Translations under genes and position numbers: made by a program
Part shown: piece by piece, positions 1 to 11,084 of the stretch
Position numbering within the stretch: position 1 is the first letter of the stretch
How the letters are laid out: the number at the start of each line of letters is the position of its first letter
Notes under the pieces: model-generated
What the model was told of the DNA's origin: nothing
What the model saw: only the letters and a program-made list of their open reading frames with translations
The model's database searches: none
Source of the DNA: Mermis nigrescens
Taxonomy: Eukaryota; Nematoda; Enoplea; Mermithida; Mermithidae
Assembly: GCA_036768485.1 (NCBI GenBank)
Contig: JAVLUZ010000340.1
Span: forward strand, 6,535,637-6,599,636
Direction: 5' to 3'
Length of the DNA stretch: 64,000 nucleotides

Positions 1-465
1 ATACCATATTTATATTTTAATGATTTCGAGAAAAAATGTTTCAAATCAGACAAATGATGCACTGTTCAGACAAATGATGCACAAGTAGCAATGAGAGCTA
101 GAGGATTAAAGATACGCAACTTGGCCACCTGTTTCTCCCTGATGAGCTCACTTATTTGACCGCACCTTTTTTATTTCTACTCCGTTTTTCGCTGTTATTG
201 CATTTTTCTTTGTATTTAAACCTCCACCATTTAAACTCTTGCATCATCTATATACTGAATAATGTCATAATTAGAGCCCTCAAAATCAGGTACAAAAAAA
301 TTACTGATTTAGTGCAAAAATTTACACTATGTAATGCAAACTTTGGTGCGAAAAACCGATAATTCGTTGAATAAATCGCAGGTTTACTTGAACAAAAACT
401 TGTTATATGTGATTACACTAAGCATCTCAATATTTTGGAAAAAATCCATGTCTACGACTTAAGTC
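1..465. other. unassigned AT-rich flank
   Basis: There is no convincing open reading frame or element end. A short direct repeat (CAGACAAATGATGCAC) occurs twice near 45-82. The last eight bases before 474 are the target duplication of the next element. Confidence 0.5.
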
Positions 466-482
466 GAATTTCCGATTGTGTC

Positions 483-855
483 TCAAGAGCCCCACCAGTC
501 CCAACAGCCCCACCGTCCCAACAGCCCCACCGTCCCAACAACCCCACCAAAAATCCCAACAGCCCCACCCGTCCCAACAGCCCCTCCAGTCCCAACAGCC
601 TCACCGTCCCAACAGCCCCACCAATAATCCCAACAGCCCCACCAATCCCAACAGCCCCACCAATCCCAACAGCCCCACCGTCCTAACAGTCCCACCAGTC
701 CCAACAGCCCCACCAGTCCCACCAGTCCCAACAGCCCGACCGCCCCAACAGCCCCACTAATAATCCCAACAGCCCCACCAATTCCAACAACCCCACCAAT
801 CCCAGCAGCCCCACCGTCCCAACAGCCCCACCATCCCAACAGCCCCACCAGCATA
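483..855. repeat. minisatellite (CCCAACAGCCCCACC-type), left arm of copy 1
   Basis: About 20 tandem units of 15-18 bp, alternating CCCACCAGTCCCAACAGCC and CCACCAATCCCAACAGC variants, with occasional AATAATCC or AAAAATCC spacers. It reads as open in several frames (PTAPP or NSPT on one strand, VGLLG or WGCWD on the other), but this reflects composition and a unit length often divisible by three. It is not evidence of a protein. Confidence 0.9.
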
Positions 856-859
856 CGTG

Positions 860-2118
860 GACAGTGTCAAGTAACGCGGTATATTGATTGCCCTTACGTA
901 AATAATACCTAAATTTATGAAATAATGCAAAAATGATAATTTCGTGAGTCTTCTAATGCATGCTACTTTTCTTAAAAACGCTATCGAGAAAATATTACTC
1001 CTTTCTTTTAATGTGTATTAATGTCGTAGTTTTATTCTGTATAGACAGCGTGAATCTAATACCTGCTTAATTAATATTATTGTACGCGATATACTGTACT
1101 TATATAATGGATCATAATAGTAAGGAGCTAGCCGGAAAAATGCGGAGAAGGTACTTGCGAAAAAGATTAAATCAGACTAATCCCAGACGCCGGAAAAAGT
1201 TGGCGCAGGCGATTAAATAGAATGAAACAAAAGAACGATTGTCGAAACTAGCTTGACATTTATCCGGAAATAATCCGGATAATCCGCAAAAATTTATAAA
1301 AATTTGCCATCTAATAACATTGTAGGTGTGCTAAAAGGTAGATCAACGTATCTATGCTTAATCCATCTTAAACATACGAGTATGCACGAGTAATGCTAAC
1401 GAATAGGCGCGTCGGTGGACAAAAGCCACATGCAAAGCATGGTGAGTTATAAATACAAAAGGGAGGCCAAAAAGGGCAAAATGAGAACGTAGAAAGTAAT
1501 GTAACTATTGCCCAGAAGCATGTAAAACATATAGAAAATCAGCTTATCCTAAGAGTCAAGCTCAAGTACCATTTGGCGTCCCTCCAAGCCTAATCAATCA
1601 ATCAATCAAACCGAATTAAACATCGCGCCAAAATAGTTCTATAAAAATCGGATAAGAGAGTCAAAATGGCTCCAGTTGTCTTTCCGTTGCTACGAACAAG
1701 TCAGTTCGTCCGCCCGCATATTTTCGTTAGCGTTTCTGTTCTTTTCCTCCGACGTTTTGCTGCCACCGTTCACACTGCAAGCGTTGCAGTTACCTTACCT
1801 TCGTTATCGTTTCTGTTTTTCCCCTTCGACGGTTTCCCGCTATGTTCCGTTTTTGCCGCTTAACGTGAGTTCACTTCTGTATTATTATTCGTCTACCTAA
1901 TTTTGTAAATTGTCTAATATTATTGAAGGGTTATTTCCTAAATAAAGTAACCCAAAAATCTCTGTCTTCTTGATCTAAACGTGTCACGCATCTTGAGATA
2001 GGTTAAAAGCAAGAAATTGAGGTTAAAGAAGCGCACTAAAACTATTAAGGTGCGCTAAGATTATATGAGCAATAATAACGTACGTAGAGAAACAAGTTGA
2101 ATGCAACAGACGTGACAG
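860..2118. other. interior of minisatellite-armed element, no assigned gene
   Basis: This interior is AT-rich. A pyrimidine-rich stretch at about 1675-1860 contains diverged repeats of a TTTCTGTT(C/T)TTTxCC phrase, followed by an AATAAA signal near 1940. Short overlapping reading frames at 1666-1900 match nothing I recognise. The stretch could be a former LTR or transcript end captured by the element; I cannot decide. Confidence 0.35.
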
Positions 2119-2121
2119 CAG

Positions 2122-2400
2122 CAAGGAAATTCTGGGGGTGCAAGATTTTTCAAAGGTCAAAAAATGGCCTTAAAAATGGTGGTATGGCGAGGAAAATACC
2201 ATTTTCGACGTTTCTCATCAAGCACTATCCATTGGCATCAAAAAATTGCTGAAAAACAAAAAATTTCAAAAATTGTATTCTATGGGGTATTTTGGTTTTT
2301 TTGGGAGGGAGTATTTTGGTTTTTTTTGGGGGGAGGGGGTATTTTGGTTTCTCGGGGAAGGGGGTGCACCCGCCCCCAACCCCCACGCCTAGTGGGGTAA
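2122..2400. mobile_element. partial copy of the CATAGGTGGGCAGCA MITE
   Basis: It shares the body of the MITE family: GGTCAAAAAATGGCC, the GGTATGGCG block, a phrase ending GACGTTTCTCATCAAGC, then G-rich TATTTTGGTTTC repeats and a C-rich end with CCCCCACGCC. The left end starts at AGCAGCAAGG and lacks the first few bases. The right end runs into GTGGGGTAAAGTGACCG without a clean terminus. No duplication was found. The same truncated composite recurs inverted at 61740-61975. Confidence 0.6.
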
Positions 2401-2526
2401 AGTGACCGAGAAATGTGCTGAAAATAGAATTCTGGGGGTCAACCATAATTTAGGGTATTTCCAGAATTTCGGGTTGGGGGTAAACTCAAAACATCCCCTC
2501 CCACCACGCTGATGTGTGGTTGGGAC

Positions 2527-2790
2527 TACACCTGGGCGTGGGGGGATTCGGGGGTATGCACCCCCCCCGAGAAACCAAAATACCCCCCCCCCCAGAAATC
2601 AAAATACCCCCCAGAATTCAATTTTTGAAATTTTTCTCGTTTTTTTCGCAATTTTTTGATGCTAATGGATAGTGCTTGATGAGGAACGTCGAAAAATTTT
2701 GTTTTTACGCCATATCACCATTTTTAAGGCCATTTTTGACCATTGAAAAATCTTGCACCCCCCCCAGAAATTTCTTGCTGCCCACGTATG
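2527..2790. mobile_element. CATAGGTGGGCAGCA-family MITE, inserted in copy 1
   Basis: A 264-bp element in minus orientation, starting TACACCTGGGCGTGG and ending GCTGCCCACGTATG. The 8-bp duplication GTTGGGAC lies at 2519-2526 and 2791-2798. The uninterrupted target can be seen in reverse complement near 61605-61615 (CACTGTCCCAACCACAC), which confirms the insertion boundaries. Confidence 0.85.
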
Positions 2791-2804
2791 GTTGGGACAG
2801 TGCG

Positions 2805-3262
2805 ACTGTTGGAATGATAGGACTGCTGGAACGGTTGAACTGCTGGGATTGGTGGGCTCTTGGCACTGGTAGGGACGGTGGGGCTGTTGGGATGGTGAGG
2901 CTGCTGGGATTTGTGGGGCTGTTGGGATTATTGGTGGGTGGGCTGTTGGGACGGTGGGGCTGTTGGGACTAGTTGGGCTGTTGGGACGAGTGGGGCTATT
3001 GGTATTTTTGGTGGGGCTGTTGGAACGAGGGGGCTGTTGGGACGGTGGGGCTGTTGGGATGGTGGGGCTGTTGGGACGGTGGGGCTGCTGGGATTAGTGG
3101 GGCTCTTGGGATTGATGGGGCTGTTGGGATTATTGGTGGGGCTGTTGGGACTGGTGGGGCTGTTGGGACGGGTGGGGCTGTTGGGATTTTTGGTGGGGCT
3201 GTTGGGACGATGGGGCTGTTGGGACAGTGGGGCTGTTGGGACTGGTGGGGCTGTTGAGACAT
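2805..3262. repeat. minisatellite (GGGGCTGTTGGGACGGT-type), right arm of copy 1
   Basis: About 25 tandem units of 15-18 bp, the reverse complement of the array at 483-855. The first units are more diverged (GACTGTTGGAATGATA, GACTGCTGGAACGGTT) and the last unit reads into the terminus TTGAGACATCACC. The same diverged edge units appear at the outer edge of the array near 61560-61610. Confidence 0.9.
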
Positions 3263-3379
3263 CACCGAATTTCCGAATTTATTTCTGTAACAGAAGTCTC
3301 AATCAACATTGGATTATCTATTCAAGCGGAGGCAAACTTTTCACGAGTAATCCGTCCAAGACCTACTGCTAGAAAAATT

Positions 3380-4331
3380 GGTGATGTCTCAATAGCCCCA
3401 CCAGTCTCAACAGCCTCACCAAAAATCTCAACAGCCTCACCCGTCCCAACAGCCCCACCAGTCTCAACAGCCCCACCAATCCCAACAGCCCCACCAATCG
3501 TAACAGCCCCACCAATCCCAATAGCCCCCCGTTCCAACCAGCCCCACCGTCCCAACAACCCCTACGTCCCAACAGCCCCACCAGTAATCCCAGCAGCCCC
3601 ACAAATCGATTTGCGTTCTCTATTACAGGGTGATTAAATTAAATAACGATGTACTTATACATACCGTCATGTGTTATTCAACATTTTCACATATTGTTTA
3701 AGAATTATCTTAAGTACATATTATTTTATATGATAAAATCAGGCAATATTAATTTTTTTATGGAAGACATTTTTTTGGACTATTTTTAGACTTCGTATAT
3801 TTCATCAAGGCTATACACGAGCGTGCAGGTTTACATTTTCAGAATAACTCTACCTGAGAAACTGGTAGACCCGCCAGAATTGAAGGTTCACATTTTTGCG
3901 CAATCCGGGATTTTGCCTCATTCGAGTCATCTCGCAAGATTAGATTCCTGCTCATTATGGTCTAGTCTAGACTGCCAGAAAAAAATAAAACATGTTCTAG
4001 TAGTAAAAAAAATTGCTGGAACGGTAAAACTGCTGGGATTGGTGGGGCTCTTGGGACTGGTAGTGGTGGGTTGTTGGGATTATTGATGGGGCTGTTAAGA
4101 CGGTGGGGCTGTTGGGACGGTGGGGTTGTTGGGGTGGTGGGGCTCTTGGGATTGGTGGGGGCTGTTGGGATTGGTGGGGCTGTTGGGATTGGTGGGGCTG
4201 TTGGGATTGTTGGGGCTGTTGGGATTATTGGTCGGGCTGCTGAGACGGCGGGGCTTTTGGGACTGGTGGGGCGGGTGGGGCTGTTGGAATGCTGGGGCTT
4301 TTGGGACTGGTAGGGGTGTTGATACACAATC
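3380..4331. mobile_element. minisatellite-armed inverted-repeat transposon, copy 2
   Basis: A 952-bp element flanked by a perfect 8-bp duplication, GAAAAATT, at 3372-3379 and 4332-4339. It begins GGTGATGTCTCAATAGCC and ends GTTGATACACAATC, equivalent to the termini of the copies at 474 and 61211. The arms are minisatellite at 3392-3605 (CCCCAC strand) and 4025-4320 (GGGGTG strand). The 400-bp middle is AT-rich without a gene. It lies only about 105 bp from copy 1. Confidence 0.85.
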
Positions 4332-4380
4332 GAAAAATTTCTACCACTATTCCTCTTGGTGAAATCTTGTATTTCAAGCG

Positions 4381-4735
4381 GGCATAATTCTACAAAGACG
4401 GACCCGTACTTTCTAAACACACACAAAGTATAAAGTGTTTCATTATTGCGTACTTTGTACATACACACAAAGTATACAGGATTTCATTAACGCGTGCTTT
4501 GTACACACGCACACACAAAGTGTATACAGTGTTTCCTTAATCTTACTTTCTACATGACCCGTAGAAACTTTACTGATCAATTAACTTTTATGATTGTCGT
4601 ACTTTCTATAGAGTGCCTAAAGAGGCGGACCTGTACTTTCTACAGAACATTTTCCATATGGGCGGCACCACAAAGCAGTGTGAAGAACTCACAAAAAATA
4701 GAATAAAAATTTTTATTGTTTACAAACATGCATTA
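4381..4735. repeat. left terminal inverted repeat of the 4381-11907 element
   Basis: It matches the reverse complement of 9297-9597 plus 11833-11907. It contains repeated CTTTGTGTGTG/ACACACAAAG tracts with GTACTTTCTA phrases, and ends at ATTGTTTACAAACAT. This arm gives the uninterrupted sequence at the sites where the right arm was hit by the 160-bp hAT MITE and by the 2.2-kb element. Confidence 0.8.
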
Positions 4736-4740
4736 CTCAA

Positions 4741-5238
4741 TTAACGAATTTAACGAATTAAAAATTTACTCATTCGTCTGTCAACTATTTTTTTACAATA
4801 TCGGATAAAACGCGTTTAATAGGGGCTTTTCGCAGATGTGAGTTAACAGATTCACGTAAGCTAAATTGAAGATAGCGCCGAATCTCTCTAGCCACATTAA
4901 CCAATTTCCGAATCGAAATTACACGCACCTAACTGTGAACCATAGTAAAAATTTTGTTAACCCTGAAACGGGCGTTCACACCAGTAATATTGAAAAATAT
5001 TGGAAACGAGCGAAGTCCATTTTTGAACGTATGAACGGTACACAAGAAGGCTTTTGTGGAAAGTTATCTGGACGAGTTCATGTCGCGGAAGAGAATCGGC
5101 GCTACCTTCGATTTAGCTTACGTGAATCTGTTAGCTCACATCTGCGAAAGCACCCCTGTTAAACGCGTTTTGTCCGCTATTGTAAAAAAATTGTTGACAG
5201 ACGAATGGGTAAATTTTTAATTCGTTAAATTCGTTTAA
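4741..5238. mobile_element. foldback derivative carrying a transposase fragment
   Basis: Arms of about 140 bp at 4741-4885 and 5097-5238 are inverted copies: TTAACGAATTTAACGAATT pairs with its complement at the right end, and both carry CGCAGATGTGAG and CACGTAAGCTAAAT in inverse orientation. The right arm is also the 3' part of the transposase reading frame, so the left arm looks like an inverted duplication of that coding end. No target duplication was resolved. Confidence 0.6.
4866..5162 (+). pseudogene. ISXO2-like (Merlin-type) DDE transposase, C-terminal fragment
   Basis: The 98-codon open frame contains an NHSKNFVNPETGVHTSNIE block followed by a W three residues on. This is the signature of the ISXO2/Merlin DDE transposase domain (NHS..FV.P..G.HT..IE..W); the E in the HT..IE motif is the expected third catalytic acid. 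The N-terminal part with both catalytic aspartates is absent. The last 25 residues are encoded by the right arm of the local inverted repeat, so the natural C-terminus is doubtful. The assignment rests on motif recognition only. Its position inside a GG-ended element with a 9-bp duplication agrees with Merlin. Confidence 0.6.
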
Positions 5239-5239
5239 C

Positions 5240-6770
5240 TAATCATAGGTAGCGCGGTACCCCCAACATATGTCCCCCCTCACAGCTATAACGGCACACA
5301 TCTGAGAGGTGCGGTTTTTTTTAAAAGGTAGATAATAAAAAAACTTAGGACCCCCATTTTTTTCTTGTTTACGCTCAATACCGAGAGCTTCGCGAGTGTG
5401 TAAAGTTTACACCAAAAATTCAAATGATTTGCAGAAGGCCACTTTTTTTTAATGTTTTCCCTAATTAGTAGGTTACAAATCTGGTCTTAAAATTTCTTTA
5501 CACTCATTGGTTGTTGCACAGGAGTGTAAATTAGACGCTTTTTACTGTTTTCATGTGCAAGAGCATATCTAACTCAGTTTTACATTCTATGCAGTCTGAT
5601 TGGTTTCAAAAGGTAGACGGTTATAAAATCTAGGTAAGTCTTTTTTGATTTTTTTAAGTAATATTTTCAAATTTAGAGGCGGTTTATTGTAAAGAGTCTG
5701 GGACAAAAAAAATTTTTCCCTGCCATATTCTCCATTTAGTAGACAGAACGTAGTAATTATCTTTAAAATGTGCCTCGTCTTAAGTGCTACACGTCAAAAT
5801 TTATTTTGTTTCTTTACAATCAATATTGCGTTATTAGTGCAGGTGTAACTTTACACTGAAACAATTTTTTCCGCCCAGAGCGTCGTGGATGACGAATTTT
5901 TTTTAAAAATGTTCTCCGTAAGGTCAGAATAACGAATCTGACCTTTAAACTTTTCTACAGCTACTGTTTGTTGAGGTATGAAGAGTTGAACTTTGAATTT
6001 ATAGGTAGCGCGTTAGCGCGATGTCCCCCCCCTCACAGCTATAACGGCACACATCTGAGAGGTGTGGTTTTTTTAAAGGTATATAATAAAAAACTGAGGA
6101 CCCCCATTTTTTGTTTACACTAAATACCGAGCGAGTCGTGAGTATGTAAAGTTCACACCAAAAATTCAATTGATTTGCGGAGGGCCAAATTTAAAAAAAT
6201 GTTTTCCTTGATTAGTAGATTACGAATCTGGTCTTAAAATTTCTTTATACTCATTAGTTGTTGCACAGGAATGTAAATTAGACGGTTTTTTTACTGTCTT
6301 CATGTGCACGAGCACATCTAACTCAGTTTTACATTCTATGCAGTCTGATTGATTTCAAAAGGTAGACGGTTATAAAATCTAGGGGGTCTTTTTTATTTAT
6401 TTTTTTAAACAATATTTTTTAAATTTAGAGGCGGTTTATTATAAACAGTCTTAGACAAAAAATTATTTTTTCCCTGCCATATTCTCCACTTAGTAGACAG
6501 AACGTGGTAACTGCCTTTAAAATGTGCCTCCTCCTAAGCGCTACACGTCAAAATTTATTTTGTTTCTTTACAATCAATATTGCGTTATTAGTGCAGGTGT
6601 AAGCTTTACACTGAAAAATTTTTTCCGCCTAGAGCGTCGTCGATGATGAATTTAAAAAAAATGTTCTCCGTAAGGTCAGAATAACGAATCTGACCTTTAA
6701 ACTGTTCTACAGCCAATCTTTGTTGAGGTATGAAGAGGTGAACTTTGAATTATATATCTATTTTCTAATA
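5240..6770. repeat. two tandem ~750-bp repeat units, TTTACAC-rich
   Basis: Units at about 5250-6003 and 6004-6760 align throughout: each starts near GGTAGCGCG and CCCCCTCACAGCTATAACGG, then has AGGTGCGGTTTTTT, TAGACGGTTATAAAATC, TTTACAATCAATATTGCG and AGGTCAGAATAACGAATCTGACC. Each unit contains several GTGTAAAGTTTACAC-like palindromes. A related, more diverged array lies at 44465-45900. No gene is seen. Confidence 0.8.
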
Positions 6771-6949
6771 CCGATAGATAACTCCGTATTGCATATTGTT
6801 TGATCAGATTTTTCTTATTTCAGAGGTTTTTTGACTCGTCTTTAATAAATAATTATTTTTATTATCATAAATGCACTATTCTTAAACTTCAGAAGAATGA
6901 TGAATATTTTTTAATAATCGATTAAGTATTAAAATTCGCCGATTCGTCG

Positions 6950-7030
6950 AGTTGGTGCAGAGGCTGACGCATCCGTTCTTGCATGCGGGTTTATAAAAAA
7001 GACTAATGGGTTCAAATCTTCTGAGTACTG
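6950..7030 (+). ncRNA. tRNA-like or SINE-like fragment (weak)
   Basis: A box-A-like TGGTGCAGAGG is followed about 50 bp on by a box-B-like GGGTTCAAATC, the spacing seen in tRNAs with a long variable arm and in tRNA-derived SINEs. The T-stem does not pair well and no acceptor stem is evident, so it is at best a decayed relic. Confidence 0.2.
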
Positions 7031-8310
7031 ACTTTTTCATTTTTTTTTAATTCTTTCGGCAAAACCATGCGCTTTCGACTTGTTTATGTCTGCCAACAAC
7101 TCATGTTATGAGATTTAAGAAATTTTTTCAGACAGAAATGTACAATGGATCAAGGGCTATCTTGTGCTTACCAGTAAACTTTTCTATAATCAATACGCAA
7201 TTAGTATCAGGGATTTGAAATTTACACTCTAGTGGATGAATAGAAAAATAGTTTTTGTCCGAGATTTCTCTGCCAACTTTTTCGATTAGGAGTTAGGATG
7301 AATTGAATAAAATAAATATAAAATGGGCTACAGGTCGAAGCAAGCCGCGTTCAAAAAAACGTAATATTGAGTTGTTTATGGGGGTGTAAAGTTCGAAATC
7401 TGAGGTGTAAAATGGGGGAAAAACAGGTTTTTTCGTATTTTGATTGGTAAATCATATCAAATATTTTGCGGAACATAAGTTTCGCACATTCAAACGTACT
7501 ACAATCAAAGGGCTACAAACTGGCCCGAACTGAATTCATTTACACTAAATCGAGCGTTTGGTTCAGATTTTTAAAGTTTACAATGTGGTGGACAGTGGAA
7601 AATACGTGTTTGTCCATTTTTTGTTCGCCACTTTCTCTGTTCAGAAGTCAGGCAAGGTCGACTAGGATAAAAATAAAGTACTTTCTAAGGGGTCGCGTCA
7701 CAGCGAATTGCGTTTGTTTACATCAACATTTAGCTTTTTCGGGAGGTGTAGATTCAAAAAAATGGGGGAGTTAAACGTGTTTCTGTCTTGTTTTTTCTGC
7801 CAAGTTCTGGGTTATGAGTCTGGACATAATCTCAAGTCTAAGAATTAACCAGAAACCAAATGTGATACGCCAGTTTGTTTGCACTCAACACTGGTGTAAA
7901 GTGGTTTACATCTGATATTTATTTGTCCTCGGTCCATTGAGGAGAATTATTCTTTTCATAAATGTTGATCTTAATATCACAGTAATGTCAGAATTACGAA
8001 TCCGACTGAAATTTTCTTTACACTCTGTGATTGTGTAAAGTTTACACTGCATCTTAACTTTAGTAGTTTATACTACAAATTTATTTTACTTCCAAATCTG
8101 AGCGTTAGTGTTCCTTACACTTGATATTTGCGTGAAGTTTATGCTGAAAAACTTTAATCTATTTAAATAATGTATGGTTGTCTTGTTTGAAAAGGATAAT
8201 GCTGATGTTAAGAACAATATTGTTTTCCGCCTTCTTGGACTGCTGTCATTATTGTGGTATGTTACTGTATGTGTTTACTGACTGATGTACTGAAATCATG
8301 ATAATTAAAA
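7031..8310. other. interior of the 4381-11907 element without a gene
   Basis: AT-rich sequence with scattered GTAAAGTTTACAC-like motifs (for example near 7910 and 8035-8055). A 102-codon frame at 7466-7774 has no recognisable domain. Confidence 0.4.
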
Positions 8311-8318
8311 GTAGGGTA

Positions 8319-9118
8319 CTAGCAAAGAAAAATGCTCCGATGGAACAAAAAAGATCAATATACTTGGAATTGTGGATGATTAAGGATGTAAAAGGTAGGG
8401 ACTAGGAAAAATCTACCTAAAGTCGCAAAATCTGCTAAAAATCACACTTTCTCTAAGCAACGCAAAAAATCGGAGTATATTCTGCGGCCAACAGATTAAA
8501 ATAAATCTTTAACCATAAAAATGATTGAAAAAGCAGCACGTTAGCTATGCAGTAGCTATGGGAAATAATATTGAGTAAACTAACAGTCTTTCTAAGCCAA
8601 TTGAATGAAATAGCAAACATCGATGCATCCAAGACAACTGAAGAAATTATTGGTTTAAAACAGTAGGAAACGCGTAAGTTGACTTAAAACAGACTAAATG
8701 TAAGTACAGTAGCCTTCCCGTAACGATTGTGTGTACTAATTAATCGGCCCCTGCTTTGCTTGCTATAATGTTCATAACAAAATAAAACAACTTTAAATAC
8801 AATACCACTTAGTTTTCTATCAATCAAGATACGAAGCTAGTCAGCATTGCTACTTGCCAGCAATTTAAAAAAAGTAAACATTATAGATTTCGTTTATACA
8901 CTCTTATCTGAAACTTTGAACATTATTTAAAAAAGACACTTTGTTCGAAACCGCAGAATATACTTCGATTTTTTGCGTTGCTTAGAGAAAGTGTGATTTT
9001 TAGCAGATTTTGCGACTTTAGGTAGATTTTTCCTAGTCCCCTCCTTTAACATCCTCAATAATCCACAATTCCAAGTATATTCATCTTTTTGTTCCATCGG
9101 AGCATTTTTCCTTGCTAG
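8319..9118. mobile_element. TIR element, CTAGCAAAGAAAAATGCTCC family, copy 1
   Basis: An 800-bp element with inverted arms of about 190 bp: the left runs from CTAGCAAAGAAAAATGCTCC to TTCTGCGG near 8505, and the right mirrors it from CCGCAGAATATACTTCG near 8952 to the end. The flanks suggest a TA duplication with one side mutated (TA left, TT right). A second copy lies at 45966-46615. The interior has no gene. Confidence 0.75.
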
Positions 9119-9136
9119 TTAATATATGTTTGTAAA

Positions 9137-9296
9137 CAGGGGCGGATTTAGGGGGCGGGGGGCCGCCCAAAATAGTGCGCAGAATTGAGGATTTTTGAGC
9201 GATTTTTAGCGATTTTCGGGTTAAAACGGTTAATTTTTCCGCCCAAGTCAGGGTTCCGCCCTCCCCCCCCTTGGGAAAATCCTGGATCCGCCACTG
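9137..9296. mobile_element. hAT MITE, CAGGGGCGGATTTAGG family, copy 1
   Basis: A 160-bp element, CAGGGGCGGATTTAGG to GGATCCGCCACTG. The 8-bp duplication TTTGTAAA lies at 9129-9136 and 9297-9304. The left TIR arm of the host element (near 4720-4730, TTGTTTACAAACAT) is the empty site and confirms the insertion. CAG...CTG ends with an 8-bp duplication are diagnostic of hAT. Confidence 0.9.
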
Positions 9297-9673
9297 TTTG
9301 TAAACAATAAAAATTGTTTTTCTATTTATTGTGAGTACTTCACACGTGGTGCCGCTCATATGGGAAATGTTCTTAAGAGAGTACAGGTCCGTCTTTTAGA
9401 CACTCTATAGAAAGTACGGACAATCATAAAACTTGATTGCTCAGTAAAGTTTCCAAGGGTCATGTAGAAAGTGCGGTTAAGGAAACACTGTATATAGGTA
9501 CTTTGTGTGTGCGTGTGTACAAATTACGCGTTAATGAAATCCTGTATACTTTGTGTGTGTATGTACAAAGTACGCATTAATGAAACACTGTATACTTGGG
9601 CCAACCCGTAAATCCTACTCGTGCTTCCCCCGGTGATAGAAACGTTTCTCCCATCAAAATTTCCCCCGGAGGG

Positions 9674-11073
9674 CAAGGGCATAGCCAGGGGGGGGCATAG
9701 GGGGCATATGCCCCTCCCGAAATTTTTCAGAAATTTTGTTGATTTTTCTGGTCAATGATTGTGTTCAGAAAATTGAGTTCAAAAAGGCCAGAGACGTCAA
9801 AATCATTTGGCGCTTTGCGCCGAGACATTATTATTTATAGTTATATGGATCCATGAAATTAAAAGCTTGAATCAGCTAAAATAATACAGCGCTTCACATC
9901 GCTTTAGAGATTTAATGCACTGTTTGTTCGTTGAATGAAAACTGCGCATGCTTGCTGAGCATAATAGTGAAAGTGCTGAAATGACAGTGTTACCAGTTTG
10001 TCCATTCTCTGCTTTGTATTCCTTTCTTTACAAGAACACATATTATACTGTAATTGAGAAGAATGGCCAGATGTTCTTGTGTTTTTGCGCATTTTCTTTA
10101 CGTCATCATATAAGAAGGCGGGTCTGAAAACGCTAATAACAAAATTTTCATTGATACATTTTTCTATATTTTATTGCAGCGATCCGTTGCTGCACTATAT
10201 ACTTAGCAGAAGTCAAAAAACACAATTCAGCTCAGAAGTTTTGCGCAATGTTGGAGTCGATTTTTGGACTTATTTCAGAACCAAGATTTGGCCGATTTTG
10301 CGAAAATTTTAACCTTATCATTCAACATTAAGGTGCTTTTTTTACAAAATTTTTCGGGGCTCTGCCCTGGACCCCGCTTTGGCGCTTGAGCGCACTACCC
10401 CAGATCCTCCAGGCGTAAAATCTCGTTGTACGTGTACAAAAGATTTTTGGGAGGACAAAGAAAAGGCGAAACGGTTAAAAAATTTTAGGATTTCCTGTGC
10501 TTTGCGCCGTCATTTGTTTGCTTGTTCCGTATGATTTAAACGGTATAAATTAGAAGCCAAGAGCGAAAATGTAATTTTCCGGTGCATAATTCAGCCGGAT
10601 TTCTCTATGTATCAGATCCAGCATTGCGTCAAAAGCCTGAATCAGTTAAAATATTTTAGTGCTTTATACTGAAATAGTAATTCGAAGTTTTCTTGTCAGA
10701 AGCCTCAATTTAGGCTCAAAATTGTCTTCTACGAATTTCATAGTTTTCTGCACTGTCAGACTATCATTATTCACAGAGCTAAAAAATATTAGGGGCGGTA
10801 AAAAATGAATAAATTGTTTAAGGCCATAAATTCTAAATGAAATCATTGAAAATATCAAAAAAATTGGCGCTTCGCGTTGCTTGACATTCTTTGTATTTTA
10901 GATCGTCAGAAACCCATAAATTAGCTCGTCTACAGTTCTAATGGTCGAAAAACTCAATCTTACAATACATAACGTTTTTCTGTACCATATCAAAGCATTC
11001 AATGCAAAAGTGGCCTTACAAAAATTTTTTTTGTGCATGCCCCCTCCGAACCAAAATCCTGGCTACGCCTCTG
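9674..11073. mobile_element. hAT-like non-autonomous element nested in 9598-11824
   Basis: The ends are CAAGGGCATAGCCAGG and CCTGGCTACGCCTCTG, with near-identical 8-bp flanks CCGGAGGG (9666-9673) and CCGGAGAG (11074-11081). The interior has blocks such as TGGCGCTTTGCGCC and GGGGCTCTGCCCTGG. Short frames at 9904-10312 show no domain, and there is no transposase. Confidence 0.7.
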
Positions 11074-11084
11074 CCGGAGAGAGA

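Larger units (their letters stand above)
474..3266. mobile_element. minisatellite-armed inverted-repeat transposon, copy 1
   Basis: The element is flanked by a perfect 8-bp duplication, GAATTTCC, at 466-473 and 3267-3274. The termini are imperfect inverted repeats: GATTGTGTCTCAA on the left, and the complement of TTGAGACATCACC on the right. Just inside each end lies a minisatellite, CCCCAC-rich on the left (483-855) and its reverse complement on the right (2805-3262), so the tandem arrays form the inverted arms. The middle (about 860-2110) holds 1.2 kb without a recognisable transposase. A 264-bp MITE has inserted next to the right arm. The superfamily is unassigned; an 8-bp duplication fits hAT or Merlin, among others. 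Confidence 0.8.

Noticed and set aside
435..854. Proline-rich (PTAPP/QQPH) and glycine/tryptophan-rich reading frames on both strands
   Set aside because: They are translations of a minisatellite whose unit is often a multiple of three. Frames are open on both strands at once and the array lies inside a TSD-flanked element.
9081..9359. 92-codon minus-strand frame
   Set aside because: It spans the hAT MITE at 9137-9296 and its flanks; the open frame is accidental.
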